The notes beneath the pieces are model-generated. The model saw nothing but the letters and a program-made list of their open reading frames with translations. It had not been told where the DNA came from and made no database searches. Source: Sedimentisphaera salicampi (GTDB lineage: Bacteria > Planctomycetota > Phycisphaerae > Sedimentisphaerales > Sedimentisphaeraceae). Taken from it: DNA of 64,000 nt. Position numbers and translations under genes: made by a program. Below, piece after piece: positions 39,601 through 47,041 of the stretch (its first letter is position 1; every line of letters starts with the position of its first letter). The DNA lies in the NCBI RefSeq assembly GCF_002117005.1, contig NZ_CP021023.1:806001-870000 (forward strand), in the 5' to 3' direction.

Positions 39601-39971
39601 ACCGTATCCATACCGGCAACGCTATTGAGCTGCAGGAGTTTTGCATCTTCTCCGTTCCAGTAAGCCAGGAAACTGCCCTGCACATCTTTCAACACTCCTG
39701 CTTCGTGAGTATTATTCAGAGCGATACGAGTGAAAGCTCCGTTTGGAGCAATATCAAAGCAACCTGTACCGATACCGCCGAGCGGCACACCACTGGGACC
39801 TTTGTGATTCTTCAAAGCCAGATAGTCATAATCGGACTTCCCCACTTTAACCATATCTCTTCGTTCCTGCATCGCATTAACTTCGTCTGCACCGTAGTCA
39901 ATTTCTTCAGCCAAAGCAGCAGCTCCGAGAATACTGACAACAATAAAACACGCTAATCTTTTTACTTTCAT
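36615..39971 (-). CDS. Secreted GH116-like glycosidase with chitobiase-type and PA14 C-terminal domains
   Basis: 1118 aa. A signal peptide (1-21) precedes a GBA2-type N-terminal beta domain with GVPLGGIGTGCFDIAPNGAFTR. An alpha/alpha barrel (about 400-800) follows, with candidate nucleophile Glu438 in FTVMEGM and candidate acid Asp564/565 in YTTYDDFW. After it come a chitobiase/Fn3-like domain (about 900-974, IFYTLDGSDP) and a PA14 domain (about 985-1118, RFRYQLYKGYFQKLPDF, FSIRSDDGSRL). GH116 includes beta-glucosidases, beta-xylosidases and N-acetylglucosaminidases, so substrate is open. The SD AGGAG is six bases upstream. Its stop is 109 bp from the next operon's start, so it may be separately transcribed. 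Nucleophile and acid assignments are by motif resemblance only. Confidence 0.78.
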   Translation of the reverse strand: MKVKRLACFIVVSILGAAALAEEIDYGADEVNAMQERRDMVKVGKSDYDYLALKNHKGPSGVPLGGIGTGCFDIAPNGAFTRIALNNTHEAGVLKDVQGSFLAYWNGEDAKLLQLNSVAGMDTVDNVTYKGLFPTIKCDYGNGVTLNAYSGLIPHNIKDSSLPVAWLDVTVKNITGKDSDFSVAFSWEDIIARGISDYADPSIFNQVSNNAWGLNTVKDQHPEKGLQPMEKPQTRVAPLKVGSFSGLLQYSKKLKPSKMTYQNYNNKTAILAEKTSGAEITFLPEWKVDNPQTWKSFVKSGEFDPDMSQPLSSHGEGAAASAVAIKTHLKAGESKTVRFMLAWFAPEYRIDREKADPVTYFGSADYCRYYHNYFDNIKELVSYAAKNRSRILRKSREWHKPVLDSTMPDWLKFKLINSGYVIYTNSILNKAGDFTVMEGMMGGLAGTMDQRMSSHPFFQKFFTEIDRSEMELFGHTPGSMDQILHFDGHYYIGIASRDGQTPTPEGWMLDNSGSWLVQLAKEYQQTGDLEYIAQFRDEIKGAVAFLKERMLYDLEIPVGYTTYDDFWHPEIYSYTATTYPVFMDAAAVLFDALDENQLAQECRYQKERSVQDAVNYLWNGEYFAYGCDPDGTNRLDDVMFSGQLAGQFVSRYCQWNENFPVEMVKSSIIAQLKTNVGNSVDYYAPKVWDIPAKQAEQGDYGKSTCWPFYLESYTAMAAIQAGFLQDGLDIMKHIQLVHLRNGWTWTQNLWQPDEVTYMTAPVTWFVTDVLAGAGVDVTKNTLYLAPVSMEKQGKVKLPLFYPKFWAVVTLDKNNKTASLKVTKTFGEEKYKIDRLICRPVGKSFAQQKVFDISPVTLKAGKTIDLSEFYNAMTDAEIHEPILDKIEIVPFKEYKPAKSLKYPEIKSAQDFFVDSVEVSLESEKGDIFYTLDGSDPQTDGKEYTTPFKIDTETTVLAIASSDGLYSPVQSKTFTKAEPLAPDLEKPVRFRYQLYKGYFQKLPDFASLEPVKSGIAVDSNVKRFRFNDNFAVLYKGSLTVEKDGVYTFSIRSDDGSRLTVGGKVLDNDGVHDAADTKTMTVPLTKGIYSVKVEYFENEGGELLEVKWKPSGSDSREVPIF

Positions 39972-40029
39972 AATTTGCTCCTAATAGATACGGTCTGGAT
40001 AAATTTAAGCAATTAAAATGATGCTCCTT

Positions 40030-40056
40030 AGCATAAAAGAGCTCAGCTTTAATCAA
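40030..40056 (-). promoter_or_regulatory. Possible promoter of the GH116-like gene
   Basis: Minus strand TTGATT (40051-40056), 15-bp spacer, TATGCT (40030-40035). The spacing is short. The -35 TTGATT is shared with the XylR-like promoter and the one at 61114-61142. Confidence 0.35.
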
Positions 40057-40163
40057 TTCTCATCGCAAACCCTAAGCCAGTTAAAATTTATCACTCATTT
40101 ATTAACGAAAATGCTGATTTTACAATTACTAATCAGCAAAACTTATTTTGAACAATTCAAACA

Positions 40164-40179
40164 GCCTGCAAACGCAGAC
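40164..40179 (-). terminator. Weak hairpin after the GxGYxYP operon
   Basis: On the minus strand GTCTGC pairs with GCAGGC (one wobble) over a GTTT loop, followed by TGTTTGAATTGTT. It lies 18 bp after the stop of the last GxGYxYP gene. Confidence 0.4.
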
Positions 40180-40196
40180 TAAAAATTCTGCAGCAA

Positions 40197-41313
40197 TTAT
40201 TTTTGCCAGCCTTCAGAGAAATAAGGAAAATCTCTGAGATCAACGCTTTGATTTTGGTCAAAATCTGCAGAAATCCCTTCGCCTTTTTCAAGCCAGCTTT
40301 TTCCAAACTGAAAGAGATCAGTTTCGTCCACCCGGCAGTCTTTATTCAAATCACCCTTAAGATACGGTGAACAGGGGCCATCATTCATAAGAGATCTAAT
40401 TTCTTCGTGGGAAAGAGGTCTGCCGTATATGACCACATCGTCAAGTATTCCAAAGAAAGCTTCCTCAACCGCAGCTTCTGCGGGTTTGCCAATTCGAATC
40501 GGCACAGAGGTATTCGCTGGCGAATGAACGATATCAGTTCGTTCTGCAGCAAGCTCGCCATTTATATAAAGCCGACCTTCGTTTTCATTCAGTGTACAGG
40601 CGACATGCACCCACTCACCCGGCGAATAGCCGTTTGCTGCCATAATGGTTTGATGATTGGATTCACTGCCAACGCGGAACCATATCTCACCGGTCTCACG
40701 CAATTTAACATTCCAGCCGGTGCCGCTGTTATCGTTAGGCAATTTATCAACGGGAACCTGAAGCTGCAGTCTTCTGGATTTCATCCAGAAGGCAGCTGTG
40801 AGCCATTCGGATGAGCCTGCTTGATTGCCAAAGTCTATGCTGTCATCATCGCCGTCAAAGCGTATTGCACTAATACCTCTTTTGGCTTCGCCCTCAGAAG
40901 TAAATTCGGGACTGCCGAACTTTTCGTAAGAATGATTATCTGCAAAGCGGTTTTCAGTGTCTAATTCAAGCGGCCAGTATGCTGCTTTTGTGTTAAAATA
41001 CAATTGATCTATCATTTCATCGGGTGTTACAACCCTGACGTTATCATCAAAATCCTGAATAGCATTATGCACCTCCTCAAGACCATAACTCCATGCGTGG
41101 ACTATAACAAAACTATAACCTTCCTCACTGGTAGAATCTGCCGCTAACTGATTGATACTGTTTGCCAATTGTTCACCCGTTCGGCTGAGACCATCATACT
41201 GAGGCGAATCCCATAAAGTAAATCTGGTGGTTACCATAGGCTTGCCGTCAAACCACAGCATATCACCGTCATAGCGGGCATAATCCCCTGCAACATCTAC
41301 ATAGAACAAACCT
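40197..41313 (-). repeat. 1.1-kb near-identical block, copy in the second GxGYxYP gene
   Basis: Positions 40197-41313 align without gaps to 43065-44181 (offset 2868). By eye I count about 13 differences, most near the stop codon. Roughly 790 bp in the middle show none. Just upstream in the genes similarity drops abruptly. Confidence 0.85.
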
Positions 41314-43061
41314 GACAAATTATCGAAACGGGTGAATTTATTCGCATATTGCTTGTAGCTGCTGTAGGTTAAAGGTTTATCCCAACCGTCCGAGTAATTA
41401 TCTGGAATTACCAGCGTGTCAATATCTGCATTCTTCATGTAACCATTGAGTACAGTTGAATACGCATCCAGAGCTGAAAACTTTGAGGGATACATATATC
41501 CTAGACCACCTTGTACAGAAAAAGAGTCGGTCTCCGGTACATTTCGATACCACCAATCTATAACAGTTGGGGCGATTTCGGCCATAGCACCCGGCATTCC
41601 CCAGCCCATTGGAAACTGACCAAAATATTCTGAATCCAACCATCCAGAAGGTGGACGAAACAATACATTGATATTATCCATATCACTCATCATAAAAGCC
41701 ACATGATGAACATCAGACCGTTTTTCAAATTCCTTATCACTGATAGGCTGCTCAAGTTCTATTTCCGGTTCGTATGATGCCATTCCGGCAAATGTTGGAA
41801 GATTGAGCATATGATTGCTTGGAACCTGAAACACGTTTTTGCTGCTGACAAAGTCTACCATGTTCAATTCCCCTGCATCCAGAGCAGGATTGCCCCATCC
41901 CCAGACTGATGAATTATCGTGCAGTGAATCAATCACTTGCTCGGTAATCGAATAATCATCGTTCCACCAAGACATCGCTTTGATAGCTGCGCCCCAGTCT
42001 CGTAGAAAAGGTTTTTCATGCATATCCGTATGATGCATTATAATAGCATTATGGTTAAACCGATCCCAATAATTATCATAAAGCCACTGCTCTGTTTTAC
42101 CTCTACAGTCCATCACCTTTTGCAGCTCCGGCCATCTGCGATTTATATCGCTTTCAAGTGAGACATCCAAAGGGATGGCTTTAAGCACCCCCGCCAATGA
42201 CATAGCGACACTGAAAGAATCACTGTTGTCAATGTCATAAAGTATATAGCCTTTAACGTTATCTTTATACTCATTTATATAAAAAGAAAAATTATTTCTT
42301 CTTGTTGTAGTTATGTCGTACCTGTTTTTCATATCATCTAAATAAAGGGCATATCTTCCATCTTCATAGTCTAAGAAGTATATTTCGGGTTTTGTTTGAG
42401 CCAGAATACCCTGAAGCGTTATAAGTGCCACCCGCTCAACTTCGCTCAGGTCAGGAGAATGATAATCAATTACATAGAGATGGTCAGGGGCAGAAAAATT
42501 GAAATCCAGAGGAGCGCGATGAGCAGCTGCATTATCTATACAATAAGCACCCTCAACCGGCTGATCTATCACAAAATGGAGGTCCATCTTATTTGCTCCC
42601 CGTTTGACTTTAACCATATGGGAAACATAAGTCCAGTCTGTATTATCAGCGTCCAGCACAAATTCATCCTGTCCCAAATAATTATCATTATAATCAAAAA
42701 AACGTATCTGGACTTTCGCATCGCCAGTTGCACCGGGTATGGCTTTATAGGCATAACGAACCTGCATCTGTCCAGAACCGGTTACACTGACCCAATGACA
42801 GCGAAGACCTGTATTACCAGCAAAGCTTTGACGTTCAAGATAAAAACACTTTGAACCGTCAATACCATCATTGCTGATACTGACACCTTCAGAAGAATAC
42901 CAGCCGTAAAAATCGTTTTCAGAGCCACTGTTAAGAACCAGATTGGTGGATGTATCGCCCCCAGTCCATTCCGAATCTCCGACTGCAAAATTTCCAGCCA
43001 GACACAGGATCAAAAGCATTATTGCCAATTTTATCTTCAACATTATAGACATACGGAGCAT
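40197..43061 (-). CDS. Secreted GxGYxYP-domain putative glycosidase with LamG and dockerin-like C-terminus (copy 2)
   Basis: 954 aa. Signal peptide (about 1-28), an N-terminal CBM-like sandwich (30-180), then the GxGYxYP N-terminal and C-terminal domains (about 190-690) with the diagnostic motif at 519-525 (GLGYMYP). LamG (about 693-880) and two calcium-loop repeats (GDLNKDCRVDETDL at 903-916 and DFDQNQSVDLRDF at 933-945) follow. The GxGYxYP family is predicted to be glycoside hydrolases from genomic context; activity is not established. The start ATG lies 3 bp after the previous gene's stop. Its SD (GGGGGAAG) overlaps that gene's last codons, implying coupled translation. From residue about 583 to the end it is almost identical to its neighbour at the DNA level. 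Confidence 0.83.
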   Translation of the reverse strand: MLRMSIMLKIKLAIMLLILCLAGNFAVGDSEWTGGDTSTNLVLNSGSENDFYGWYSSEGVSISNDGIDGSKCFYLERQSFAGNTGLRCHWVSVTGSGQMQVRYAYKAIPGATGDAKVQIRFFDYNDNYLGQDEFVLDADNTDWTYVSHMVKVKRGANKMDLHFVIDQPVEGAYCIDNAAAHRAPLDFNFSAPDHLYVIDYHSPDLSEVERVALITLQGILAQTKPEIYFLDYEDGRYALYLDDMKNRYDITTTRRNNFSFYINEYKDNVKGYILYDIDNSDSFSVAMSLAGVLKAIPLDVSLESDINRRWPELQKVMDCRGKTEQWLYDNYWDRFNHNAIIMHHTDMHEKPFLRDWGAAIKAMSWWNDDYSITEQVIDSLHDNSSVWGWGNPALDAGELNMVDFVSSKNVFQVPSNHMLNLPTFAGMASYEPEIELEQPISDKEFEKRSDVHHVAFMMSDMDNINVLFRPPSGWLDSEYFGQFPMGWGMPGAMAEIAPTVIDWWYRNVPETDSFSVQGGLGYMYPSKFSALDAYSTVLNGYMKNADIDTLVIPDNYSDGWDKPLTYSSYKQYANKFTRFDNLSGLFYVDVAGDYARYDGDMLWFDGKPMVTTRFTLWDSPQYDGLSRTGEQLANSINQLAADSTSEEGYSFVIVHAWSYGLEEVHNAIQDFDDNVRVVTPDEMIDQLYFNTKAAYWPLELDTENRFADNHSYEKFGSPEFTSEGEAKRGISAIRFDGDDDSIDFGNQAGSSEWLTAAFWMKSRRLQLQVPVDKLPNDNSGTGWNVKLRETGEIWFRVGSESNHQTIMAANGYSPGEWVHVACTLNENEGRLYINGELAAERTDIVHSPANTSVPIRIGKPAEAAVEEAFFGILDDVVIYGRPLSHEEIRSLMNDGPCSPYLKGDLNKDCRVDETDLFQFGKSWLEKGEGISADFDQNQSVDLRDFPYFSEGWQK

Positions 43062-43064
43062 TTC

Positions 43065-44181
43065 TTACTTCCCCCAGCCTTCAGAGAAATAAGGAAAATC
43101 CCTGAGGTCAACGCTTTGATTTTGGTCAAAATCTGCAGAAATCCCTTCGCCTTTTTCAAGCCAGCTTTCCCCAAACTGAAAGAGATCAGTTTCATCCACC
43201 CGGCAGTCTTTATTCAAATCACCCTTAAGATACGGAGAACATGGGCCATCATTCATAAGAGATCTAATTTCTTCGTGGGAAAGAGGTCTGCCGTATATGA
43301 CCACATCGTCAAGTATTCCAAAGAAAGCTTCCTCAACCGCAGCTTCTGCGGGTTTGCCAATTCGAATCGGCACAGAGGTATTCGCTGGCGAATGAACGAT
43401 ATCAGTTCGTTCTGCAGCAAGCTCGCCATTTATATAAAGCCGACCTTCGTTTTCATTCAGTGTACAGGCGACATGCACCCACTCACCCGGCGAATAGCCG
43501 TTTGCTGCCATAATGGTTTGATGATTGGATTCACTGCCAACGCGGAACCATATCTCACCGGTCTCACGCAATTTAACATTCCAGCCGGTGCCGCTGTTAT
43601 CGTTAGGCAATTTATCAACGGGAACCTGAAGCTGCAGTCTTCTGGATTTCATCCAGAAGGCAGCTGTGAGCCATTCGGATGAGCCTGCTTGATTGCCAAA
43701 GTCTATGCTGTCATCATCGCCGTCAAAGCGTATTGCACTAATACCTCTTTTGGCTTCGCCCTCAGAAGTAAATTCGGGACTGCCGAACTTTTCGTAAGAA
43801 TGATTATCTGCAAAGCGGTTTTCAGTGTCTAATTCAAGCGGCCAGTATGCTGCTTTTGTGTTAAAATACAATTGATCTATCATTTCATCGGGTGTTACAA
43901 CCCTGACGTTATCATCAAAATCCTGAATAGCATTATGCACCTCCTCAAGACCATAACTCCATGCGTGGACTATAACAAAACTATAACCTTCCTCACTGGT
44001 AGAATCTGCCGCTAACTGATTGATACTGTTTGCCAATTGTTCACCCGTTCGGCTAAGACCATCATACTGAGGTGAATCCCATAAAGTAAATCTGGTGGTT
44101 ACCATAGGCTTGCCGTCAAACCACAGCATATCACCGTCATAGCGGGCATAATCCCCTGCAACATCTACATAGAACAAACCT
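43065..44181 (-). repeat. 1.1-kb near-identical block, copy in the first GxGYxYP gene
   Basis: Partner of 40197-41313. It encodes the end of the GxGYxYP domain, the LamG domain and the dockerin-like repeats. The sharp edge at 44181 points to gene conversion rather than simple recent duplication. Confidence 0.85.
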
Positions 44182-45908
44182 TTTAAATTGTCAAAGCGGG
44201 TGTAGTTGCCTGCAAAATCCTTGTAACCGCTGAATGTTAGAGGTTTATCCCATCCATCGGAATAATTGTCTAAAATAACCAGCGACTCAAGGTCTCCCTT
44301 TTTCATATAACTATTAAGCACGGTTGAATACCCATCAAGCTCGGGAAATTTGGAAGGGTACATATATCCCTGTCCTGAATATGCAGAGAAGGAATTTTTC
44401 TCATTGGCTTTACGGTACCACCAATCCATCACAGAAGGGCCTACTTCAGCCATAGAAGCCTGCATGCCCCAGCCCATTGGAAACTGACCGAAATACTGTG
44501 GGTCGAACCATTTTGAGAGCGGATGAAACACGACGTTGATATTGTCCATATCGCTCATCATAAAAGCAACATGGTGAACATCAGATTTCTTTTCATACTC
44601 CTTATCGCCCGCAGGCTGTTTCAATTCTATTTCCGGTTCATAAGAGGCCATTCCGGCAAATGTAGAAAGGTTAAGCATCCAGTCTGCTGGTACCTGAAAA
44701 AGGCTGTTCTGGCTGTGAAAATCTACTGCGCTCAATTCGCCAGGGGCTGCCGGATTATCCCAACCCCAAACAGAGGAATTAGGATTCATTGATTCAAACA
44801 CCTGCTGGGTTGCAGAGTAATCGATGTTCCACCATGAAATTGCTTTGGAAGCTGCTCCCAAATCCCGAAGGAAAAACTTTCTGCTGCTCTCATCGGTATC
44901 CTGAATCGTTATTGCATTATGGTTGAGCCTGTGCCAATAATTTTGATAAACCCATTGCTCTGTTTTGCCTCTGCAGTCGACAAGCTTTTGCAGCTCCGGC
45001 CATCTTCTATTTACATCGCTTTCAAGCGAAACATCCAGAGGAACAGCCCTCAGCACCCCAGTCAAAGACATAGCTGCGCTGAACGAGTCGCTGTCTTGGA
45101 AATCATAAAGCACGTAGCCGGCAAGGTCATCTTTATATTGATCAAGGTAAAAAGATAAGTAGTCATTCCTGGTGGTAGTTATGCCGTATCTGTTTTTCAA
45201 GTCATCCAGATACATTTGATACCTTCCGCCTCCATCTATAAAATACAACTCAGGCTTATTCTGTGCCAAAATCCCCTGCAACGAAGTAAGGGCTATTCGT
45301 TTGGCATCATTTAGATACTGAGAATGAAAATCAATCACATAGAGGTGGTCGGGAGGGGCAATGCCAAAATCTATAGGGGCTCGATAAACAGCTATATCAT
45401 CAACGCGAAAAGTTCCCTCGGTTGATTCATCAATCATGAACCGGACATCCACAACATCAGCACCTTCCTCCACTGGAACTATATGCGAAACATAAGTCCA
45501 TTCAGTAATTCCGGCATCAAGTGCGAATTGCTCCTGCCCTAAAAATTCATTATGGCTGGAAAAGCGAACATCAACTTGCGCATCGCTGCTTGCCCCATCC
45601 ATTGCCATGATGGCAAATCGAATCATTATTTCCCCGCAGCCAGTAACGTTTATCTCATCGCTGAGAAGATCTTGGTAACGGTCTGAGAAGTTGCGTTTTA
45701 GCTCAAAACACTGAACTCCTTCGGTGCCGTCATTAACTATACTCACCCCATAGGAATGATTCCAACCATAAAAATCATTTTCAGCGCTGCCGTTAAGAAT
45801 CAGATTAGTTGCAGTATCACCGCCTACCCAATCCTCGCCGGCAACAGCGGCTCCGCCAAACTGATACATAAGGAGAACTGCTATAACCGCTTGCTTTTTT
45901 AATGCCAT
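43065..45908 (-). CDS. Secreted GxGYxYP-domain putative glycosidase with LamG and dockerin-like C-terminus (copy 1)
   Basis: 947 aa with the same order as the following gene: signal peptide (1-23), CBM-like sandwich, GxGYxYP domains with GQGYMYP near residue 515, LamG, and two dockerin-like calcium loops. The N-terminal 580 residues are clearly homologous but diverged from the neighbour, while the rest is nearly identical. SD AGGA is seven bases before the ATG. It follows the second pseudopilin gene by 168 bp. That gap holds a GGCCGC/GCGGCC hairpin (46034-46052) and an inverted repeat TGAAAA-ACA-TTTTCA (45983-45997), so it may be separately initiated. Confidence 0.83.
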   Translation of the reverse strand: MALKKQAVIAVLLMYQFGGAAVAGEDWVGGDTATNLILNGSAENDFYGWNHSYGVSIVNDGTEGVQCFELKRNFSDRYQDLLSDEINVTGCGEIMIRFAIMAMDGASSDAQVDVRFSSHNEFLGQEQFALDAGITEWTYVSHIVPVEEGADVVDVRFMIDESTEGTFRVDDIAVYRAPIDFGIAPPDHLYVIDFHSQYLNDAKRIALTSLQGILAQNKPELYFIDGGGRYQMYLDDLKNRYGITTTRNDYLSFYLDQYKDDLAGYVLYDFQDSDSFSAAMSLTGVLRAVPLDVSLESDVNRRWPELQKLVDCRGKTEQWVYQNYWHRLNHNAITIQDTDESSRKFFLRDLGAASKAISWWNIDYSATQQVFESMNPNSSVWGWDNPAAPGELSAVDFHSQNSLFQVPADWMLNLSTFAGMASYEPEIELKQPAGDKEYEKKSDVHHVAFMMSDMDNINVVFHPLSKWFDPQYFGQFPMGWGMQASMAEVGPSVMDWWYRKANEKNSFSAYSGQGYMYPSKFPELDGYSTVLNSYMKKGDLESLVILDNYSDGWDKPLTFSGYKDFAGNYTRFDNLKGLFYVDVAGDYARYDGDMLWFDGKPMVTTRFTLWDSPQYDGLSRTGEQLANSINQLAADSTSEEGYSFVIVHAWSYGLEEVHNAIQDFDDNVRVVTPDEMIDQLYFNTKAAYWPLELDTENRFADNHSYEKFGSPEFTSEGEAKRGISAIRFDGDDDSIDFGNQAGSSEWLTAAFWMKSRRLQLQVPVDKLPNDNSGTGWNVKLRETGEIWFRVGSESNHQTIMAANGYSPGEWVHVACTLNENEGRLYINGELAAERTDIVHSPANTSVPIRIGKPAEAAVEEAFFGILDDVVIYGRPLSHEEIRSLMNDGPCSPYLKGDLNKDCRVDETDLFQFGESWLEKGEGISADFDQNQSVDLRDFPYFSEGWGK

Positions 45909-46076
45909 AAATTAATCCTAATTGCCGTGAGGTTTAACTGCAAGATATTGTGCCAGAAGGCTGACAGGGAATGTCTAATTCCTGAAAAACATTTTCAAGA
46001 TTTTGTTTACGTTAATAAATTTCTTCTAACTCTGGCCGCCAAGGAAGCGGCCCGAGTATTATTTTATGACTCTTTA

Positions 46077-46895
46077 TTAGGGTTCAGGCCAACCGTCATG
46101 CATATACTTCATATCCGCTTTACCTTCATCAGTTACTGGAGTAAATGTCCCCGGATGCGCCCTGAGACGTTCAAATGCCTCAACGGTTTCATCGCTCAAT
46201 TTCCTAGTTTCAACATGACCGTCCACATAACCAAAATTAGTATTGCCTCTGTGCCAGACGGAGATCGGATCATGCCAGGTTTGGTCTTGCCATCTTTGTT
46301 TATATGGGCCGAGTGCCCAAGAGCCGCGATTGAAGTTGCGGCCGTCATACTCTCCAACAAAATTATAGGTTGTGCTTGGCGAAGAAATCTGGACTGTTCG
46401 CTCGAGGTGAGTCCAACCCCAGTCTAAAGTTCCATTGAGAGAGTCGGGGATAGAATATGTTCTGAAATTGCCTGATTTATCGGAAGGACAGTGATAAAGG
46501 TCCACGCTTTCTGTGTAAGGAAAGAGGCTTCCAAGCCGAATACCTTCCTTGCGATGCTCAATAGTTGGGCTGTCGATTATTGCCCCGCCGCCCCTTTGGC
46601 CTTCACTGTTCCAAGGAGCCCACGCCCAGTCCCATTTATTGGTCTGTATCCACTCCTGCTCTTTTGGATTGTACACGTTTGCCCCTGGAATTTTGCTGTC
46701 GTTGTCAGAGGCGTATGTATGCCAAGCAACGTTCAAACCACGTATATTGCTTTCACATACAAGCGTTTTTGCCATTTGCCTTGCCTGTGATAATGCAGGC
46801 ATAAGAATAGCCATAAGCAAAGCGATAATGGAAATGACCACCAACAATTCGATTAGCGTAAAAGCGCTGTTTAATTTAACATATTTATTTTTCAT
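46077..46895 (-). CDS. Pseudopilin-like protein with H-X9-DG motif
   Basis: 272 aa from the ATG at 46893-46895 (AGAAAGA lies upstream; two earlier in-frame ATGs are less likely). The prepilin motif AFTLIELLVVISIIALLM begins near residue 11, followed by a hydrophobic helix. The C-terminal half holds WHRGNTNFGYVDGH, an exact H-X9-DG pattern. It is expected to be processed by prepilin peptidase and inserted in the inner membrane or a fibre. It precedes the two GxGYxYP genes and repeats the arrangement at 20854-23923, where a pseudopilin also precedes LamG/dockerin-like genes. Confidence 0.85.
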   Translation of the reverse strand: MKNKYVKLNSAFTLIELLVVISIIALLMAILMPALSQARQMAKTLVCESNIRGLNVAWHTYASDNDSKIPGANVYNPKEQEWIQTNKWDWAWAPWNSEGQRGGGAIIDSPTIEHRKEGIRLGSLFPYTESVDLYHCPSDKSGNFRTYSIPDSLNGTLDWGWTHLERTVQISSPSTTYNFVGEYDGRNFNRGSWALGPYKQRWQDQTWHDPISVWHRGNTNFGYVDGHVETRKLSDETVEAFERLRAHPGTFTPVTDEGKADMKYMHDGWPEP

Positions 46896-46991
46896 TTGCA
46901 TTCTTTCTACTGTTATCAATTTTGTCAATGACCGATTCATACGTAGCTGCAGTCTGCTTTACGAAAGCTATTAAAACTCGTTCTTAAGAAC

Positions 46992-47026
46992 TATAAAAGG
47001 GGGAGCTCCGGAAAATCCGGAACCCC
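46992..47026 (-). terminator. Terminator of the PEP-CTERM/LamG operon
   Basis: On the minus strand GGGGTTCCGGA (47016-47026) pairs with TCCGGAGCTCCCC (47000-47012) with a small bulge, followed by CCTTTTATAG. It is 15 bp after the 651-aa protein stop. Confidence 0.75.
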
Positions 47027-47041
47027 TTCCCTGAAAATGTT

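Noticed and set aside
39309-39956. 215-aa plus-strand frame antisense to the GH116-like gene
   Set aside because: Shadow of the GBA2-type N-terminal coding region; no SD and no homology pattern.
40407-40814. Plus-strand frames duplicated at 40407-40814 and 43116-43682 as a repeated gene
   Set aside because: They repeat only because the antisense GxGYxYP block is duplicated; no independent coding evidence.
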